From positions 310,001 to 374,000 of the forward strand of contig NZ_JABKDE010000002.1 of assembly GCF_013623835.1 (NCBI RefSeq): a stretch of DNA of 64,000 bases, given 5' to 3'. The position numbers were made by a program, and so were the translations under genes. Below the pieces are notes generated by a model. That model had not been told where the DNA came from, did no database searches, and was given only the letters and a program-made list of their open reading frames with translations. Origin of the DNA: Brevibacterium oceani. GTDB lineage: Bacteria > Actinomycetota > Actinomycetes > Actinomycetales > Brevibacteriaceae. Position 1 is the stretch's first letter, and each line of letters begins with the position of its first letter. Below are positions 53,858 through 61,210 of this stretch, piece after piece.

Positions 53858-54984
53858 TCGACGTGGTCGCACCAGACCTGTACTCCGGCTTCCTGCGCGC
53901 GTACCCGGGGTTCAAGCCCACCTGGAGCCGGACCTCGATAGAACGGGCCACGGACGACCTGCGCGCATGCGCCGAGGTCCTCGGTCCCAACGAACTGGGT
54001 CGGATCCTCGCCGATGTCGACCCCTCGGCCGACGTCGAGGACTTCTGGGAGGGCTGCGCCCGGATGGCTGCCTCGCAGCGGGCCGCGGCGAAGCGCGGAG
54101 GCCGGCTCAGGCTCGCCGAACGCGGCAGCTGGGACACCGAGAGCCTCGGCCGCCGGCTGGGACCCGTTCTCCGTCAGGAGACCGGTTTCCATGCCCGGGA
54201 CGAGTTCATCGACCACCCTCTGCTGCAGCGCTTCGGCGGACGATCGATCGTCGCCGCAACCTCCTACGACCAGGACGTCGACGGCGACCTGGGACCCGAA
54301 CTGATGGGCGAGCTCGTCGCGCTCCGCGACGCCGGGCACGCCGAGGCCGTCATCAAGCTCGCGGCGTCGAAGACCGGCATCGTGCGCGTCCGGCTTGCCG
54401 GGCGCTCCTCCGAGGAGATCCTCCACGACCTCCAGGACGACGAGTCCGGCCTCGGCTGGTCGCTCATCCATCTGGACGGCGTCCGCGACGCCTTTCGCAT
54501 CCAGCCCGTCATCGACATGGCTCACGAGTACCGGTTCTTCGTCGTCGACGGCCTCGTCGTCGCCGGGGCCGGCTGCATCGAGGAGCACACGCCGTACGAC
54601 CGGGACGAGGAGTTCACCATCACTCCCGACTCGTTCGTCACCGAGGCCCTCGTCTGCTGCCCGCGCAGCCTCTTCCCGCCCCGGCTCGACACCCGCACCC
54701 GCGAGGTGCGGGGGACCCTCGGGCGGGAGGGCACCCCGAGCGTGGTCCATCGCCCCGACGTCGTCGGTCGGCTGATGGCCGCCGCGACCGAGATGGTCGC
54801 CTCGTGCCCGGGCACGTACGCCCTGGACCTGGCGATCGACCGCGACCGCGACCAGGTCGTCGTCGTCGAGCTCAACGGCATCACCAACGCCGGGCTCTAC
54901 GCCGCCGATGCGGACCGAGTCCAGCTGGCCCTGGCCATGGCCTCGGACAAGGGCTACGGGCACCTCGACCGACCGGCCGACTGA
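53854..54984 (+). CDS. ATP-grasp fold protein
   Basis: A 376-residue protein that looks like an ATP-grasp ligase or kinase. The C-terminal part has the typical end of the fold: ALDLAIDRDRDQVVVVELNG followed by ITNAGLY, where the Glu and Asn would bind Mg-ATP. RFFVVDGLVVAGAGCIEEHT and AVIKLAASKTGIVRV supply the expected beta strands with lysine and arginine. ATP-grasp enzymes join a carboxylate to an amine or thiol; the substrate here is unknown. GTG 53854 overlaps the stop of the 28-residue gene. On a mobile element it may modify a peptide, protein or cell-wall precursor. Confidence 0.72.
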   Translation: MIDVVAPDLYSGFLRAYPGFKPTWSRTSIERATDDLRACAEVLGPNELGRILADVDPSADVEDFWEGCARMAASQRAAAKRGGRLRLAERGSWDTESLGRRLGPVLRQETGFHARDEFIDHPLLQRFGGRSIVAATSYDQDVDGDLGPELMGELVALRDAGHAEAVIKLAASKTGIVRVRLAGRSSEEILHDLQDDESGLGWSLIHLDGVRDAFRIQPVIDMAHEYRFFVVDGLVVAGAGCIEEHTPYDRDEEFTITPDSFVTEALVCCPRSLFPPRLDTRTREVRGTLGREGTPSVVHRPDVVGRLMAAATEMVASCPGTYALDLAIDRDRDQVVVVELNGITNAGLYAADADRVQLALAMASDKGYGHLDRPAD

Positions 54985-55005
54985 GCCCGACCCACCAACC
55001 ATCGC

Positions 55006-55046
55006 GCCGCCGATCTCCTCGTCCCCGTGACGACGGGATCGGCGGC
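55006..55046 (+). terminator. Hairpin after the ATP-grasp gene
   Basis: GCCGCCGATC (55006-55015) pairs with GATCGGCGGC (55037-55046), and an inner CGTC/GACG pairing extends the stem. It lies in a 95-base gap and may end or weaken the transcript of the operon. Confidence 0.6.
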
Positions 55047-55079
55047 GTCCTGCTGCCCTCACCGAAGGAGATGACCACC

Positions 55080-55466
55080 ATGGTCACCAACGGACAGCTG
55101 TCGGCCATGACGCCTGAGAGGCGCACGGCCACCATCGCAGACCTCCCATCGTCCACTCGCCGCCGGCTGGCGCACCTCGCGTCCCTGGGTAGCGCCCACC
55201 GGGCGGAGAAAGCAGTCCGGCATCTCAATGCCGGCCGCCCGGCCTTCGCCCGCCGCGTGCTCGAAGAAGACGTCGCCCGCCTCGCCGGGCTGAGCGCCGA
55301 ACTCACCGGCGACGACCAGAGCACCACCGACCACCCGACCCCCGCCGAGACCGCGTCGACCATCGACGCCTTGCTGGCCACCGTCGCCGAGACCGGCTAC
55401 GTGGTGCAGCTGCTCGAAGGCCTGAGCGCCTACTCGGCCCGCCTCAAGAAGGACTTCCCCTCATGA
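55080..55466 (+). CDS. Hypothetical helical protein
   Basis: A 128-residue protein, mostly helical by composition (RRRLAHLASLGSAHRAEKAV, RRVLEEDVARLAGLSAELTG). Family unknown. AAGGAG lies nine bases before ATG 55080; ATG 55071 in the same frame is too near that site. Its stop overlaps the next start by four bases. Confidence 0.55.
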   Translation: MVTNGQLSAMTPERRTATIADLPSSTRRRLAHLASLGSAHRAEKAVRHLNAGRPAFARRVLEEDVARLAGLSAELTGDDQSTTDHPTPAETASTIDALLATVAETGYVVQLLEGLSAYSARLKKDFPS

Positions 55467-55732
55467 CCATCCTTGACCTGCCCATGACCACCCCCGTCGA
55501 CGACTCCCCGGAGAACGGCGACCTCAGTCCCGAAGCGCTTCACAACCAAGAGTGGTGCGACCAGTGCTCCCACGAAGAGGTCCCGGACGACGACGTCGAG
55601 GCGGGCATGCCCCGCGACGTCGTGGACGTCTCGCTCGAGATCGATCCCGGCTGGGACGAGGCCTGGGGCCAGGGTCCGCAGTACGAGGTCACGCACCTCG
55701 CCTGCGGGCACACGCTCGCTCGGCTCTGCTGA
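55463..55732 (+). CDS. Small zinc-binding-type hypothetical protein
   Basis: An 89-residue acidic protein with a CDQC pair near residue 32 and a C-terminal CGHTLARLC, which together could hold a zinc ion. ATG 55463 overlaps the preceding stop (ATGA). Another zinc-ribbon gene follows within seven bases. Function unknown; perhaps a partner in nucleic-acid or protein contact. Confidence 0.55.
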   Translation: MTILDLPMTTPVDDSPENGDLSPEALHNQEWCDQCSHEEVPDDDVEAGMPRDVVDVSLEIDPGWDEAWGQGPQYEVTHLACGHTLARLC

Positions 55733-55738
55733 GAGCCG

Positions 55739-55906
55739 GTGGCGACCGTGGCCGCGCCCCTGGGCCTCGGCCGCCTGTGCCCGCGCTGCGAGCACCCGGC
55801 CCTGGCCCGCACCGACGACACCGAATGGTTCTGCTTCTCCTGCGGCTTCCGCGAGGAGAGGGGAGAGGGGCACTCACGCGGCGCAGCCGCGTCGGGAGAC
55901 CCCTGA
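55739..55906 (+). CDS. 55-residue zinc-ribbon protein
   Basis: GTG 55739 opens a 55-codon frame whose product has two knuckles, LCPRCEH and FCFSCGF, spaced about 18 residues apart: a clear zinc ribbon. GAGAG lies a few bases upstream, only six bases after the stop of the preceding gene. The C-terminal tail is basic and Gly/Ser-rich. The motif makes this short frame credible as a real gene, probably a nucleic-acid-binding protein. Confidence 0.6.
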   Translation: MATVAAPLGLGRLCPRCEHPALARTDDTEWFCFSCGFREERGEGHSRGAAASGDP

Positions 55907-55933
55907 CATCCACTCACGAAGGGACTCTTCCCC

Positions 55934-56164
55934 ATGTTCCCCATGACACCCGTCCAGAGCTGGACGCTGATTGCACTCCTGTTCATCGCCGTGATGCTCG
56001 TCATCTACGTCGCCATCCGGCTCGACGCCGACGACCGACGCCCCGAGCGCACCGCGGACAGCGTCGAGCGCGACCCGCTGGCCGACATCCCGGTGTGGAT
56101 CCTCGACTTCGACGCCGAGGACGACACCCCGGCCACCTTCAACGCACGAGGGGACGCTCTATGA
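55934..56164 (+). CDS. Small single-pass membrane protein
   Basis: A 76-residue protein with one N-terminal helix (WTLIALLFIAVMLVIYVAI) followed by an acidic cytoplasmic tail of about 48 residues. GAAGGGA lies upstream of ATG 55934; ATG 55943 would remove three residues. Its stop overlaps the next 27-codon gene. Function unknown. Confidence 0.55.
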   Translation: MFPMTPVQSWTLIALLFIAVMLVIYVAIRLDADDRRPERTADSVERDPLADIPVWILDFDAEDDTPATFNARGDAL

Positions 56165-56244
56165 TCCTCGCCTTCCTCGTGTGCTTCGGCATCGCCTGCG
56201 CGGTGTCCTACCTCGTCGCCGTCTCGAAGGACCGGCGGCGCTGA
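56161..56244 (+). CDS. 27-residue membrane peptide gene
   Basis: ATG 56161 overlaps the preceding stop (ATGA). The peptide is a hydrophobic helix (ILAFLVCFGIACAVSYLVAV) with a basic end SKDRRR, so it should insert in the membrane, basic end inside. Coupling to the preceding membrane protein gene suggests that they act together. Confidence 0.5.
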   Translation: MILAFLVCFGIACAVSYLVAVSKDRRR

Positions 56245-56624
56245 CGACGCAAGGGTCGTTCCTTCGACGAAGCACAGCTCCGTCCGGGGGATCCCCTGCA
56301 AGGGAAGGGCGCATCCGCGCCTGACCCACGATCCCGAGCTCTGAGGCAGAGCATCCGGCGTTCACCCTGCGGCCGTTCGAATCGGCGACACCTCCCGCCA
56401 CCCACGGGGCGGAGATCGGAGTGCGCAGGCTCTGGCGAGACGAAGGCCTGGGAGGCCTGGCGCACGGACGGCGAGGGTTCGACTCCCTCCGGGACCACTG
56501 ACGCGAACGGTTCGACTCCGTAACGCAGGAGGCATGCGCCTGCGTACCTCTCCCTCGCGAGATCGAGGTCCCACGGGTGGGCGCGTCGCACTTCATCCAG
56601 CAATACCGAACGAAGGGCTCAGCC
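56245..56624. other. Noncoding, structured stretch with tRNA T-arm-like pieces
   Basis: This 380-base interval has no credible gene. On the plus strand three segments look like tRNA T-arms: CCG-TTCGAAT-CGG near 56373, GAGGG-TTCGACT-CCCTC near 56473, and ACGG-TTCGACT-CCGT near 56507. The second is followed by CGGGACCA as if by an acceptor strand, but no matching 5' strand is found for any of them. A long hairpin (GTGCGC with GCGCAC, 56421 to 56465) and GCAGG/CCTGC near 56525 are also present. It may be a decayed tRNA array or unknown RNAs. Confidence 0.4.
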
Positions 56625-57002
56625 ATGTGCATCACCGTTCACGACACCATCGACGAGACCATCCGTGAGCGCTTCGAGACCGTGCTGCCCGACGGCAGCG
56701 TCTCGGCGGCGTTCATCGACGGCGGCGGCCGCTCGGCGTTCATGCCCGGCCACGTCGATCCCCAGGACTTCGCCCAGGAGGTGGACGCGCTCATAGCACT
56801 GTCGACCGCGGCGGGGCTCGTCGACGAGGACACCCGCGTCCACGGACGGACCGTCCAGCCGCGCGGCGTGGTTACCCGGCACGCCCTGCCCACGATCGGG
56901 GCCGACGGCACCTTCGGACTCGACTGGAACACCGGGGCGGACTGGCACCCGGTCCGTGCGGACGACGCCGGTGCCGTGCCGGTCACCGTCTACGAGTTCT
57001 GA
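56625..57002 (+). CDS. Hypothetical protein of the element
   Basis: A 125-residue soluble protein, family not recognised. It begins MCITVHDTIDETIRERFETV and includes FMPGHVDPQDFAQEVDALIA and FGLDWNTGADWHPV. ATG 56625 has AAGGG upstream. A small membrane peptide gene follows 13 bases later, so the two are likely co-transcribed. Confidence 0.55.
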   Translation: MCITVHDTIDETIRERFETVLPDGSVSAAFIDGGGRSAFMPGHVDPQDFAQEVDALIALSTAAGLVDEDTRVHGRTVQPRGVVTRHALPTIGADGTFGLDWNTGADWHPVRADDAGAVPVTVYEF

Positions 57003-57015
57003 CCGAGGAGGGCCC

Positions 57016-57147
57016 GTGCTCACCCTGATCATCACCTCCGCGGCGCTCATCGTCATCGCTGTGGCTGCCACCAGCAGGACCGGCCCGCCCACCGACTCCG
57101 ACCGACTGGCCGAGCGGCGCGCGATGCGACGCGCCCGTCGGAGCTGA
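57016..57147 (+). CDS. 43-residue membrane peptide gene
   Basis: GTG 57016 has GAGGAGG five bases upstream. The product has one helix (LTLIITSAALIVIAVAAT) and a basic tail rich in Arg (RRAMRRARRS). This single-helix-plus-basic-tail design recurs in three other small genes of the region (53771, 56161, 57952). Confidence 0.5.
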   Translation: MLTLIITSAALIVIAVAATSRTGPPTDSDRLAERRAMRRARRS

Positions 57148-57362
57148 TCCTGCACCCCAGACCGCCTCCGGTCCTCCGCGCATGCTGCGCGGCCCGCACC
57201 CCACGTCACACCGTGCGCAGAGCCGCAAGAAGCCACGGGGGATCGGAGGCCACCAACCGCCGATCCGGCCATGTGCCGTGACGGCATCCGGGGCCGTCGC
57301 GGCATCGCCCGCGGCGGCCCCAGCACGAACCCGACCACCGACGCACGAGAGGCACGATCGTC
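57148..57362. other. Noncoding stretch with consecutive hairpins
   Basis: Four inverted repeats follow each other: GACCG/CGGTC near 57164, CCGCGCA/TGCGCGG near 57175, GGATCGG/CCGATCC (57240-57266), and GGGGCCG/CGGCCCC near 57292-57323. None has a T-run. No gene is seen here. Confidence 0.45.
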
Positions 57363-57674
57363 ATGCTCATCACCTCCGCCGAGAAGCCCGACGTCACCAT
57401 CGACTTCGGCTTCGTCACGATCTTCGGCACGCTCATCCACGACGACGTGGAGCGGGCTCTCTTCCTCCTCACCGAGGAGGGCTACGAGCACATCTCGACG
57501 AACCTGTCCGCCTACGACCTCGAGCCGAGCCCCGGCAACGTCTTCATCAAGGGCTGGTCCGAGCACACTGGGCTGACCACGAACCTGGTCGAACAGGGCC
57601 TGGTCCGCATCGTCAGCTCACTCAGCGTCGGTCCGTTCTCGGCCACCGCCTACGAGGTCGAGGTGACCCTGTGA
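57363..57674 (+). CDS. Hypothetical protein of the element
   Basis: A 103-residue soluble protein, probably alpha/beta (VTIDFGFVTIFGTLIHDDVE, then FIKGWSEHTGLTTNLVEQGL and SATAYEVEVTL). Family unknown. Its stop overlaps the GTG start of the next gene by four bases (GTGA), so translation is coupled. Confidence 0.55.
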   Translation: MLITSAEKPDVTIDFGFVTIFGTLIHDDVERALFLLTEEGYEHISTNLSAYDLEPSPGNVFIKGWSEHTGLTTNLVEQGLVRIVSSLSVGPFSATAYEVEVTL

Positions 57675-57910
57675 CCGACGACGAGGCCGAGACCGCCCGC
57701 CTGCAGCGGCGGAGCGTCGACGAGCTCGAATCCATCGAGGAACGCCTGCGCCGGCTCGCCGTCCTCGCCGAGGAGGGTCTGGACCTGCAGCGGAAACAAG
57801 CGGAGGAACTGAAGACGCAGAACCTCATCGCCTGCCTGTCCCTGGAGTCGCTGGGAGCCGAAGGGCGCAGCGCTCTGGAGCACGACATCCGCCGCCGTCT
57901 CGGCCTCTGA
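57671..57910 (+). CDS. Small coiled-coil protein
   Basis: A 79-residue protein made almost wholly of a charged helix (ARLQRRSVDELESIEERLRR, then LAEEGLDLQRKQAEELKTQN), so a coiled coil is likely. GTG 57671 overlaps the preceding stop. It may form a complex with that 103-residue protein. Function unknown. Confidence 0.55.
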   Translation: MTDDEAETARLQRRSVDELESIEERLRRLAVLAEEGLDLQRKQAEELKTQNLIACLSLESLGAEGRSALEHDIRRRLGL

Positions 57911-57951
57911 GCCGGGCACGGCCACCCATCGACCCCGGGAGGGCGAGCATC

Positions 57952-58179
57952 ATGACCGTCATCCTCACCATCGTCCTCATCGCCTGGGCCGGCTGGCTCA
58001 TCGCGCGGCACGCTCTGGCCCCGAAGCAGGCACAGACCGACGCCGAGGAGGCCTTCGTCCAGCGGCTCGAAGTCCGCTATCAGCATGCGCGCCGGATCGG
58101 CGACGTCGCCGGTGCCGATCAGCTCGAAGCCCAGCTGCGCGACATCAGGGCCTCAGGCCACGACAGCCCGCGGGCGTAG
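57952..58179 (+). CDS. Small membrane-anchored coiled-coil protein
   Basis: A 75-residue protein with an N-terminal helix (VILTIVLIAWAGWLIARHAL) and a soluble helix (DAEEAFVQRLEVRYQHARRI, then GADQLEAQLRDI). GGGAGGG precedes ATG 57952. It is 41 bases after the coiled-coil gene, so they may be made together. Function unknown. Confidence 0.5.
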   Translation: MTVILTIVLIAWAGWLIARHALAPKQAQTDAEEAFVQRLEVRYQHARRIGDVAGADQLEAQLRDIRASGHDSPRA

Positions 58180-58455
58180 GTGCGCTCGGACGGTCAGGTG
58201 CGTGGGTGCAGGTCACGTCGGCGCAGCCGACGCGGACACAGCAGTGCAAGAGCACTGGAGGTCGACGGAGCCGACCCCTGGAGAAGAGCAGGAGCACTCG
58301 AACAGCGCAGCTGACGAGGAGCTCGACGACCACGGTCGTCCTATCGGCGAAGCCGATTCGGGGCAGGCCATGACAGACAACCGAATATCTCAACCCATCA
58401 TCGCGCGCGGAGCAGACGGGCCCGTGCGCATCGTGCACAACGAGGAGAATCTCTC
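58180..58455. other. Leader region of ssb, no gene seen
   Basis: The 276 bases hold the hairpin CGTCGGC-GCA-GCCGACG (58216-58232) and no convincing gene. A frame from ATG 58369 runs into ssb out of phase and is rejected. The promoter of ssb is probably here. Confidence 0.4.
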
Positions 58456-58965
58456 ATGTCGAACCCCAACAACAACGGCAACGTCATCGGTCGACTCGCC
58501 GCCGATCCCAAGGTCTTCCCGAACCAGGACGGTTCGAGCAAGGTGCTGATCAGCGTCTACGCCGACAACAACTTCAAGTCGCGCGACGGCAAGTGGAACT
58601 CGCAGGCGATCCCGCTGGAGACCTTCGTCAACGCCGGCACCGACGTGGCGCGCACCCCGTACGGCTCCGCGCACGAGGGCGACATCGTGGCCGTGACCAC
58701 GCACCTGGAGAACCAGAAGTTCCAGCGCGGCGGCCAGACCGTCTACGAGCTCAAGGCCATCGCCGACGACATCTGGTTCGTCGAGCCCAAGCACGTGCGC
58801 GACGCCCGCCGGGCCGCCAAGCTCGAGGCCGAGAACCAGAAGCTGCAGGCCCAGGCTCCCGCCCAGGGTCAGCCGGCTCCCGCTGCGGCTCCTGCTCCGC
58901 AGACCCAGCCCGCCCAGCAGCCGGTCGCCGCCGGCGCTGTCGGCGACGACGAGCCCCCGTTCTGA
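58456..58965 (+). CDS. ssb: Single-stranded DNA-binding protein
   Basis: SSB coats single-stranded DNA during replication or transfer. The 169-residue protein has an OB-fold N-terminal domain (NNNGNVIGRLAADPKVF, then DIVAVTTHLENQKFQRGGQT). A Gln/Pro/Ala-rich linker follows, then the acidic tip DDEPPF that recruits partner proteins. The core differs in detail from chromosomal SSBs (no full W-pattern), so it is an element-encoded version, as on many conjugative plasmids. The start has GAGGAGA upstream. A long stem-loop follows at 59097. Confidence 0.88.
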   Translation: MSNPNNNGNVIGRLAADPKVFPNQDGSSKVLISVYADNNFKSRDGKWNSQAIPLETFVNAGTDVARTPYGSAHEGDIVAVTTHLENQKFQRGGQTVYELKAIADDIWFVEPKHVRDARRAAKLEAENQKLQAQAPAQGQPAPAAAPAPQTQPAQQPVAAGAVGDDEPPF

Positions 58966-59096
58966 TCCGTCAGGACGGCTGACCACGGTCGAACCGATGC
59001 CCGCCTGGGGTGGACCGCCCGACGCGACGCAGGTCGCAGGGATGGAAGCGCCCCCGTGGGCACGACACGGCCGCGACAACTGAATACGCACCGCCT

Positions 59097-59142
59097 GGAT
59101 CCCCGGTCCGAGACGCCGACGTCGGCTCTCGGCCGGGGATCC
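59097..59142 (+). terminator. Terminator after ssb
   Basis: GGATCCCCGG (59097-59106) pairs with CCGGGGATCC (59133-59142); inside, CCGAG/CTCGG and a CCGACGTCGG palindrome extend the fold. GTCTTA follows. It lies 34 bases before the next start codon. Confidence 0.75.
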
Positions 59143-59175
59143 GTCTTATCAGCGACCGACCCAGAGAAAGACCGC

Positions 59176-59406
59176 ATGAGCACCGACACTGCCCCCGCCG
59201 AGACTCCCGACCACGACGCGGCGCTGCGCGCCGAGATCGCCGCGATCGTCACGGAAGTCGACGACCGCTGCGACGCCGAGACCATCGCCTCGGCCCTCGC
59301 GCAGAAGCTGCACCTGCACGCCTCCGAGGAGTTCGCGGTTCCCGCCAGCGGGACGCTGCCGACGACTCGGTTCCGCTCGATCACCGGGCGGCTCGACGTC
59401 GAGTGA
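59176..59406 (+). CDS. Small hypothetical protein
   Basis: A 76-residue acidic protein (ALRAEIAAIVTEVDDRCDAE and SALAQKLHLHASEEFAV), mostly helical, family unknown. It starts at ATG 59176 just after the ssb terminator; AGAGAAAG lies ahead of the start at about nine bases. A hairpin (CGCGAGC with GCTCGCG, 59457-59480) and a terminator follow. Confidence 0.5.
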   Translation: MSTDTAPAETPDHDAALRAEIAAIVTEVDDRCDAETIASALAQKLHLHASEEFAVPASGTLPTTRFRSITGRLDVE

Positions 59407-59508
59407 GGCGCACCAACAGGTGAGCCTCGGACCCTCCGACGGCCTCGCCTAACACACGCGAGCGTTCGTGCTTGCTCGCGCAGCGGCACCACCCCAGCAG
59501 AATCCAGA

Positions 59509-59538
59509 CGACCCACCGGGCAGACACCCGGTGGGTCG
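59509..59538. terminator. Terminator between the small gene and the DGQHR gene
   Basis: A perfect 12-bp stem (59509-59520 with 59527-59538) has a six-base loop. It separates the ssb-side transcripts from the DGQHR-domain gene. Confidence 0.78.
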
Positions 59539-59608
59539 CGAGGCCCCGATGCGTTGCACCGCAGCAGGGCCAAAAGCACGAGTCTCAAGTCAAGAAGGAA
59601 CTCGTACC

Positions 59609-60613
59609 ATGCCCAAGTCTACCGACAGCAACTCGATCAGCGACACCTTTCTCGGCCGCCCACCGCGACTAGACAACAACGGATTCCCCAGTCTTACCGA
59701 CGACGAGATGATGTTCCTCGTCGACAACGGCCTGATCATCGGCTTGCCGCTCACCCTGTTGCATATGTCGCAGGTCGACGTCGCTCGCGACGTGTACCAG
59801 CGTGAGCTCCGAGAGGATCACGCCAAGAAGATCACGGACAACTTCGACCCCTGCCTGTACCGATACCCCATCATCTCTCGTCGGCCCGACGGGAAGATGT
59901 ACATCATCGACGGACAGCACACCATCACGGCCGCTGCTCGAAAGGGGTACACGTACTTCCGTGCTGTCGTCATCGACGTCGCCGACGTCGAGCGCGAGGC
60001 GAAGCTCTTCGAGGCCTACAACACGATGGGCAAGCGCCTCGGACCGCAGGACCTCTACAAGGCCCGCATCGGCTGGAACGACCCGATCTCCACGCGCATC
60101 GAATCCGTCTACGCAGAGTTCGGGTTCACCGGGCTCGGCAATCGGTTGCACTCGATCCGCGCCATCACGGAGACGTACAAGATCTACCCGAAGAGCAACA
60201 AGCCCTATACCAAGCAGAACCTGGACGACAGCGACGACGTGCTTCGGTGGGTGCTCACCTCAGGGCTGTCTCTGAACCTCAAGACCACGCGAGCTAGCGA
60301 GGTCTATAACCGGGCGAAGCTCAGGGCCTTCAAGTGGATCCGGCAGCACGCCCTCGTGGTGCCGGACGCAGCAGTCGTCGGGGCCATCATGGGCGAGACC
60401 AGCACCGACTTCATCGATCGCGTGATCGCGAACAAGGGCGGTGAACAGGAGATCGTCCCGGCCATGCTGTTGATCGACTGGATCAACGGACAAGCGGGAG
60501 GTCGCTCGAAACTCATCGATGTCGATCCCCTGTACTGGGAAGAACTCGCCAAGTATCGGAACAAGGCACTCTATCTGCCCGGTGGGACCAGCAAGCTCAT
60601 CCAAGCCGTCTGA
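59609..60613 (+). CDS. DGQHR/ParB-like domain protein
   Basis: A 334-residue protein. Residues 50-130 carry the hallmark IDGQHTITAAARKGYTY, preceded by YQRELREDHAKKITDNFDPC: the ParB/sulfiredoxin-like nuclease fold of the DGQHR or DUF262-like type. The rest is helical (TKQNLDDSDDVLRWVLTSGL). Relatives are found in DNA-modification islands, phages and partition systems. It could act in plasmid partition or as a DNA-processing enzyme; the sequence does not decide. ATG 59609 has AAGAAGGAA upstream. Codon use and GC content are lower than in adjacent genes. Confidence 0.75.
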   Translation: MPKSTDSNSISDTFLGRPPRLDNNGFPSLTDDEMMFLVDNGLIIGLPLTLLHMSQVDVARDVYQRELREDHAKKITDNFDPCLYRYPIISRRPDGKMYIIDGQHTITAAARKGYTYFRAVVIDVADVEREAKLFEAYNTMGKRLGPQDLYKARIGWNDPISTRIESVYAEFGFTGLGNRLHSIRAITETYKIYPKSNKPYTKQNLDDSDDVLRWVLTSGLSLNLKTTRASEVYNRAKLRAFKWIRQHALVVPDAAVVGAIMGETSTDFIDRVIANKGGEQEIVPAMLLIDWINGQAGGRSKLIDVDPLYWEELAKYRNKALYLPGGTSKLIQAV

Positions 60614-60627
60614 ACTACGAGTGACAC

Positions 60628-60675
60628 CGACTCGCGACTGAAAGACGAGCGAAAGGCGCGCGAGTCGTGTAGAGT
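60628..60675 (+). promoter_or_regulatory. Operators and -10 box of the tRNA-region promoter
   Basis: CGACTCG lies at 60628-60634 and CGAGTCG at 60661-60667, followed by TAGAGT at 60670-60675, a fair -10 box. The second copy would cover the promoter. This is the rightward member of the operator set. Confidence 0.55.
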
Positions 60676-60720
60676 GGTTCGAGACAGAGCACTCCACAGG
60701 ATGTCGGAAGGAGCACGGAC

Positions 60721-60849
60721 ATGAGCATCCGCATCGCATGCACGACCTCATCGCAGGTCCTCGATGCCGCCATGCCCGGGTTCCAGACGAGGAATCACGG
60801 CTGGTCCAAGCCGTACCCCGTCGATCCGATGCCCACGCTCCCCACGTAG
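60721..60849 (+). CDS. 42-residue protein gene at the head of the tRNA array
   Basis: ATG 60721 has GGAAGGAG six bases upstream and TAGAGT about 45 bases upstream. The product begins MSIRIACTTSSQVLDAAMPG and ends in proline-rich DPMPTLPT. It has no known family. The strong start signals argue for a real, translated small protein, perhaps a leader peptide for the array behind it. Confidence 0.45.
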   Translation: MSIRIACTTSSQVLDAAMPGFQTRNHGWSKPYPVDPMPTLPT

Positions 60850-60880
60850 AGAACACTTCCCCGTTCTCGCGCACAGAGGA

Positions 60881-60923
60881 GGAGCCGTCGCCATCGGATC
60901 GCACGATCCAAGGCGGCGGCTCC
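60881..60923 (+). terminator. Hairpin between the 42-codon gene and the tRNA array
   Basis: A 12-bp stem with one G-T pair (60881-60892 with 60912-60923) is capped by a second hairpin GGATC/GATCC. Only TTCG follows. It could be a terminator or attenuator; no separate promoter is evident between it and the first tRNA. Confidence 0.6.
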
Positions 60924-60933
60924 TTCGTCGTCT

Positions 60934-61006
60934 ATGGGTGAGGCCGACTGGTCGAGGCAGCGGTCTCCAAAACCGCCGACAGGGAGTTCGATTCTCCCCA
61001 CCCATG
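60934..61006 (+). tRNA. tRNA-Trp (anticodon CCA)
   Basis: The cloverleaf is complete: acceptor ATGGGTG/CACCCAT, D-arm GCC/GGC, anticodon stem GCGGT/ACCGC with loop CTCCAAA (anticodon 60967-60969), T-arm GGGAG-TTCGATT-CTCCC and discriminator G. CCA is not encoded. The A-T first acceptor pair and the three-base-pair D-stem are unusual for a chromosomal copy. Confidence 0.88.
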
Positions 61007-61103
61007 CGCAACGCCCCGGCGAGAGCCGAGTGGCGCAGATCCTTGACAACTCAACAGCGGATGTCATTCGCACCGGACTCCCACCAGCGGGACCCGGTGC
61101 CAC

Positions 61104-61188
61104 TGGGCGGTCGCATAGCGGCTATTGCACCTGACTGTAAATCAGGCGTCTCCGGACTTCGCGGGTTCGAGTCCCGCCCGCCCAACCA
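61104..61188 (+). tRNA. tRNA-Tyr (anticodon GTA), CCA encoded
   Basis: Class II tRNA with acceptor TGGGCGG/CCGCCCA, D-arm GCA/TGC, anticodon stem CCTGA/TCAGG with loop CTGTAAA (anticodon 61137-61139), a long variable arm, T-arm GCGGG-TTCGAGT-CCCGC, discriminator A and an encoded CCA (61186-61188). The T-A first acceptor pair is unusual. Confidence 0.9.
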
Positions 61189-61210
61189 CGAGAGCCCTCG
61201 GCTCTCACGA

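Noticed and set aside
56330..56520. Complete tRNA genes in the noncoding stretch
   Set aside because: T-arm-like loops are present, but anticodon stems have mismatches and no 5' acceptor strand pairs with the 3' strand.
58369..58549. Frame starting at ATG 58369 with GGGGCAGG upstream
   Set aside because: It runs 94 bases into ssb out of phase, and the overlapping part has noncoding composition.
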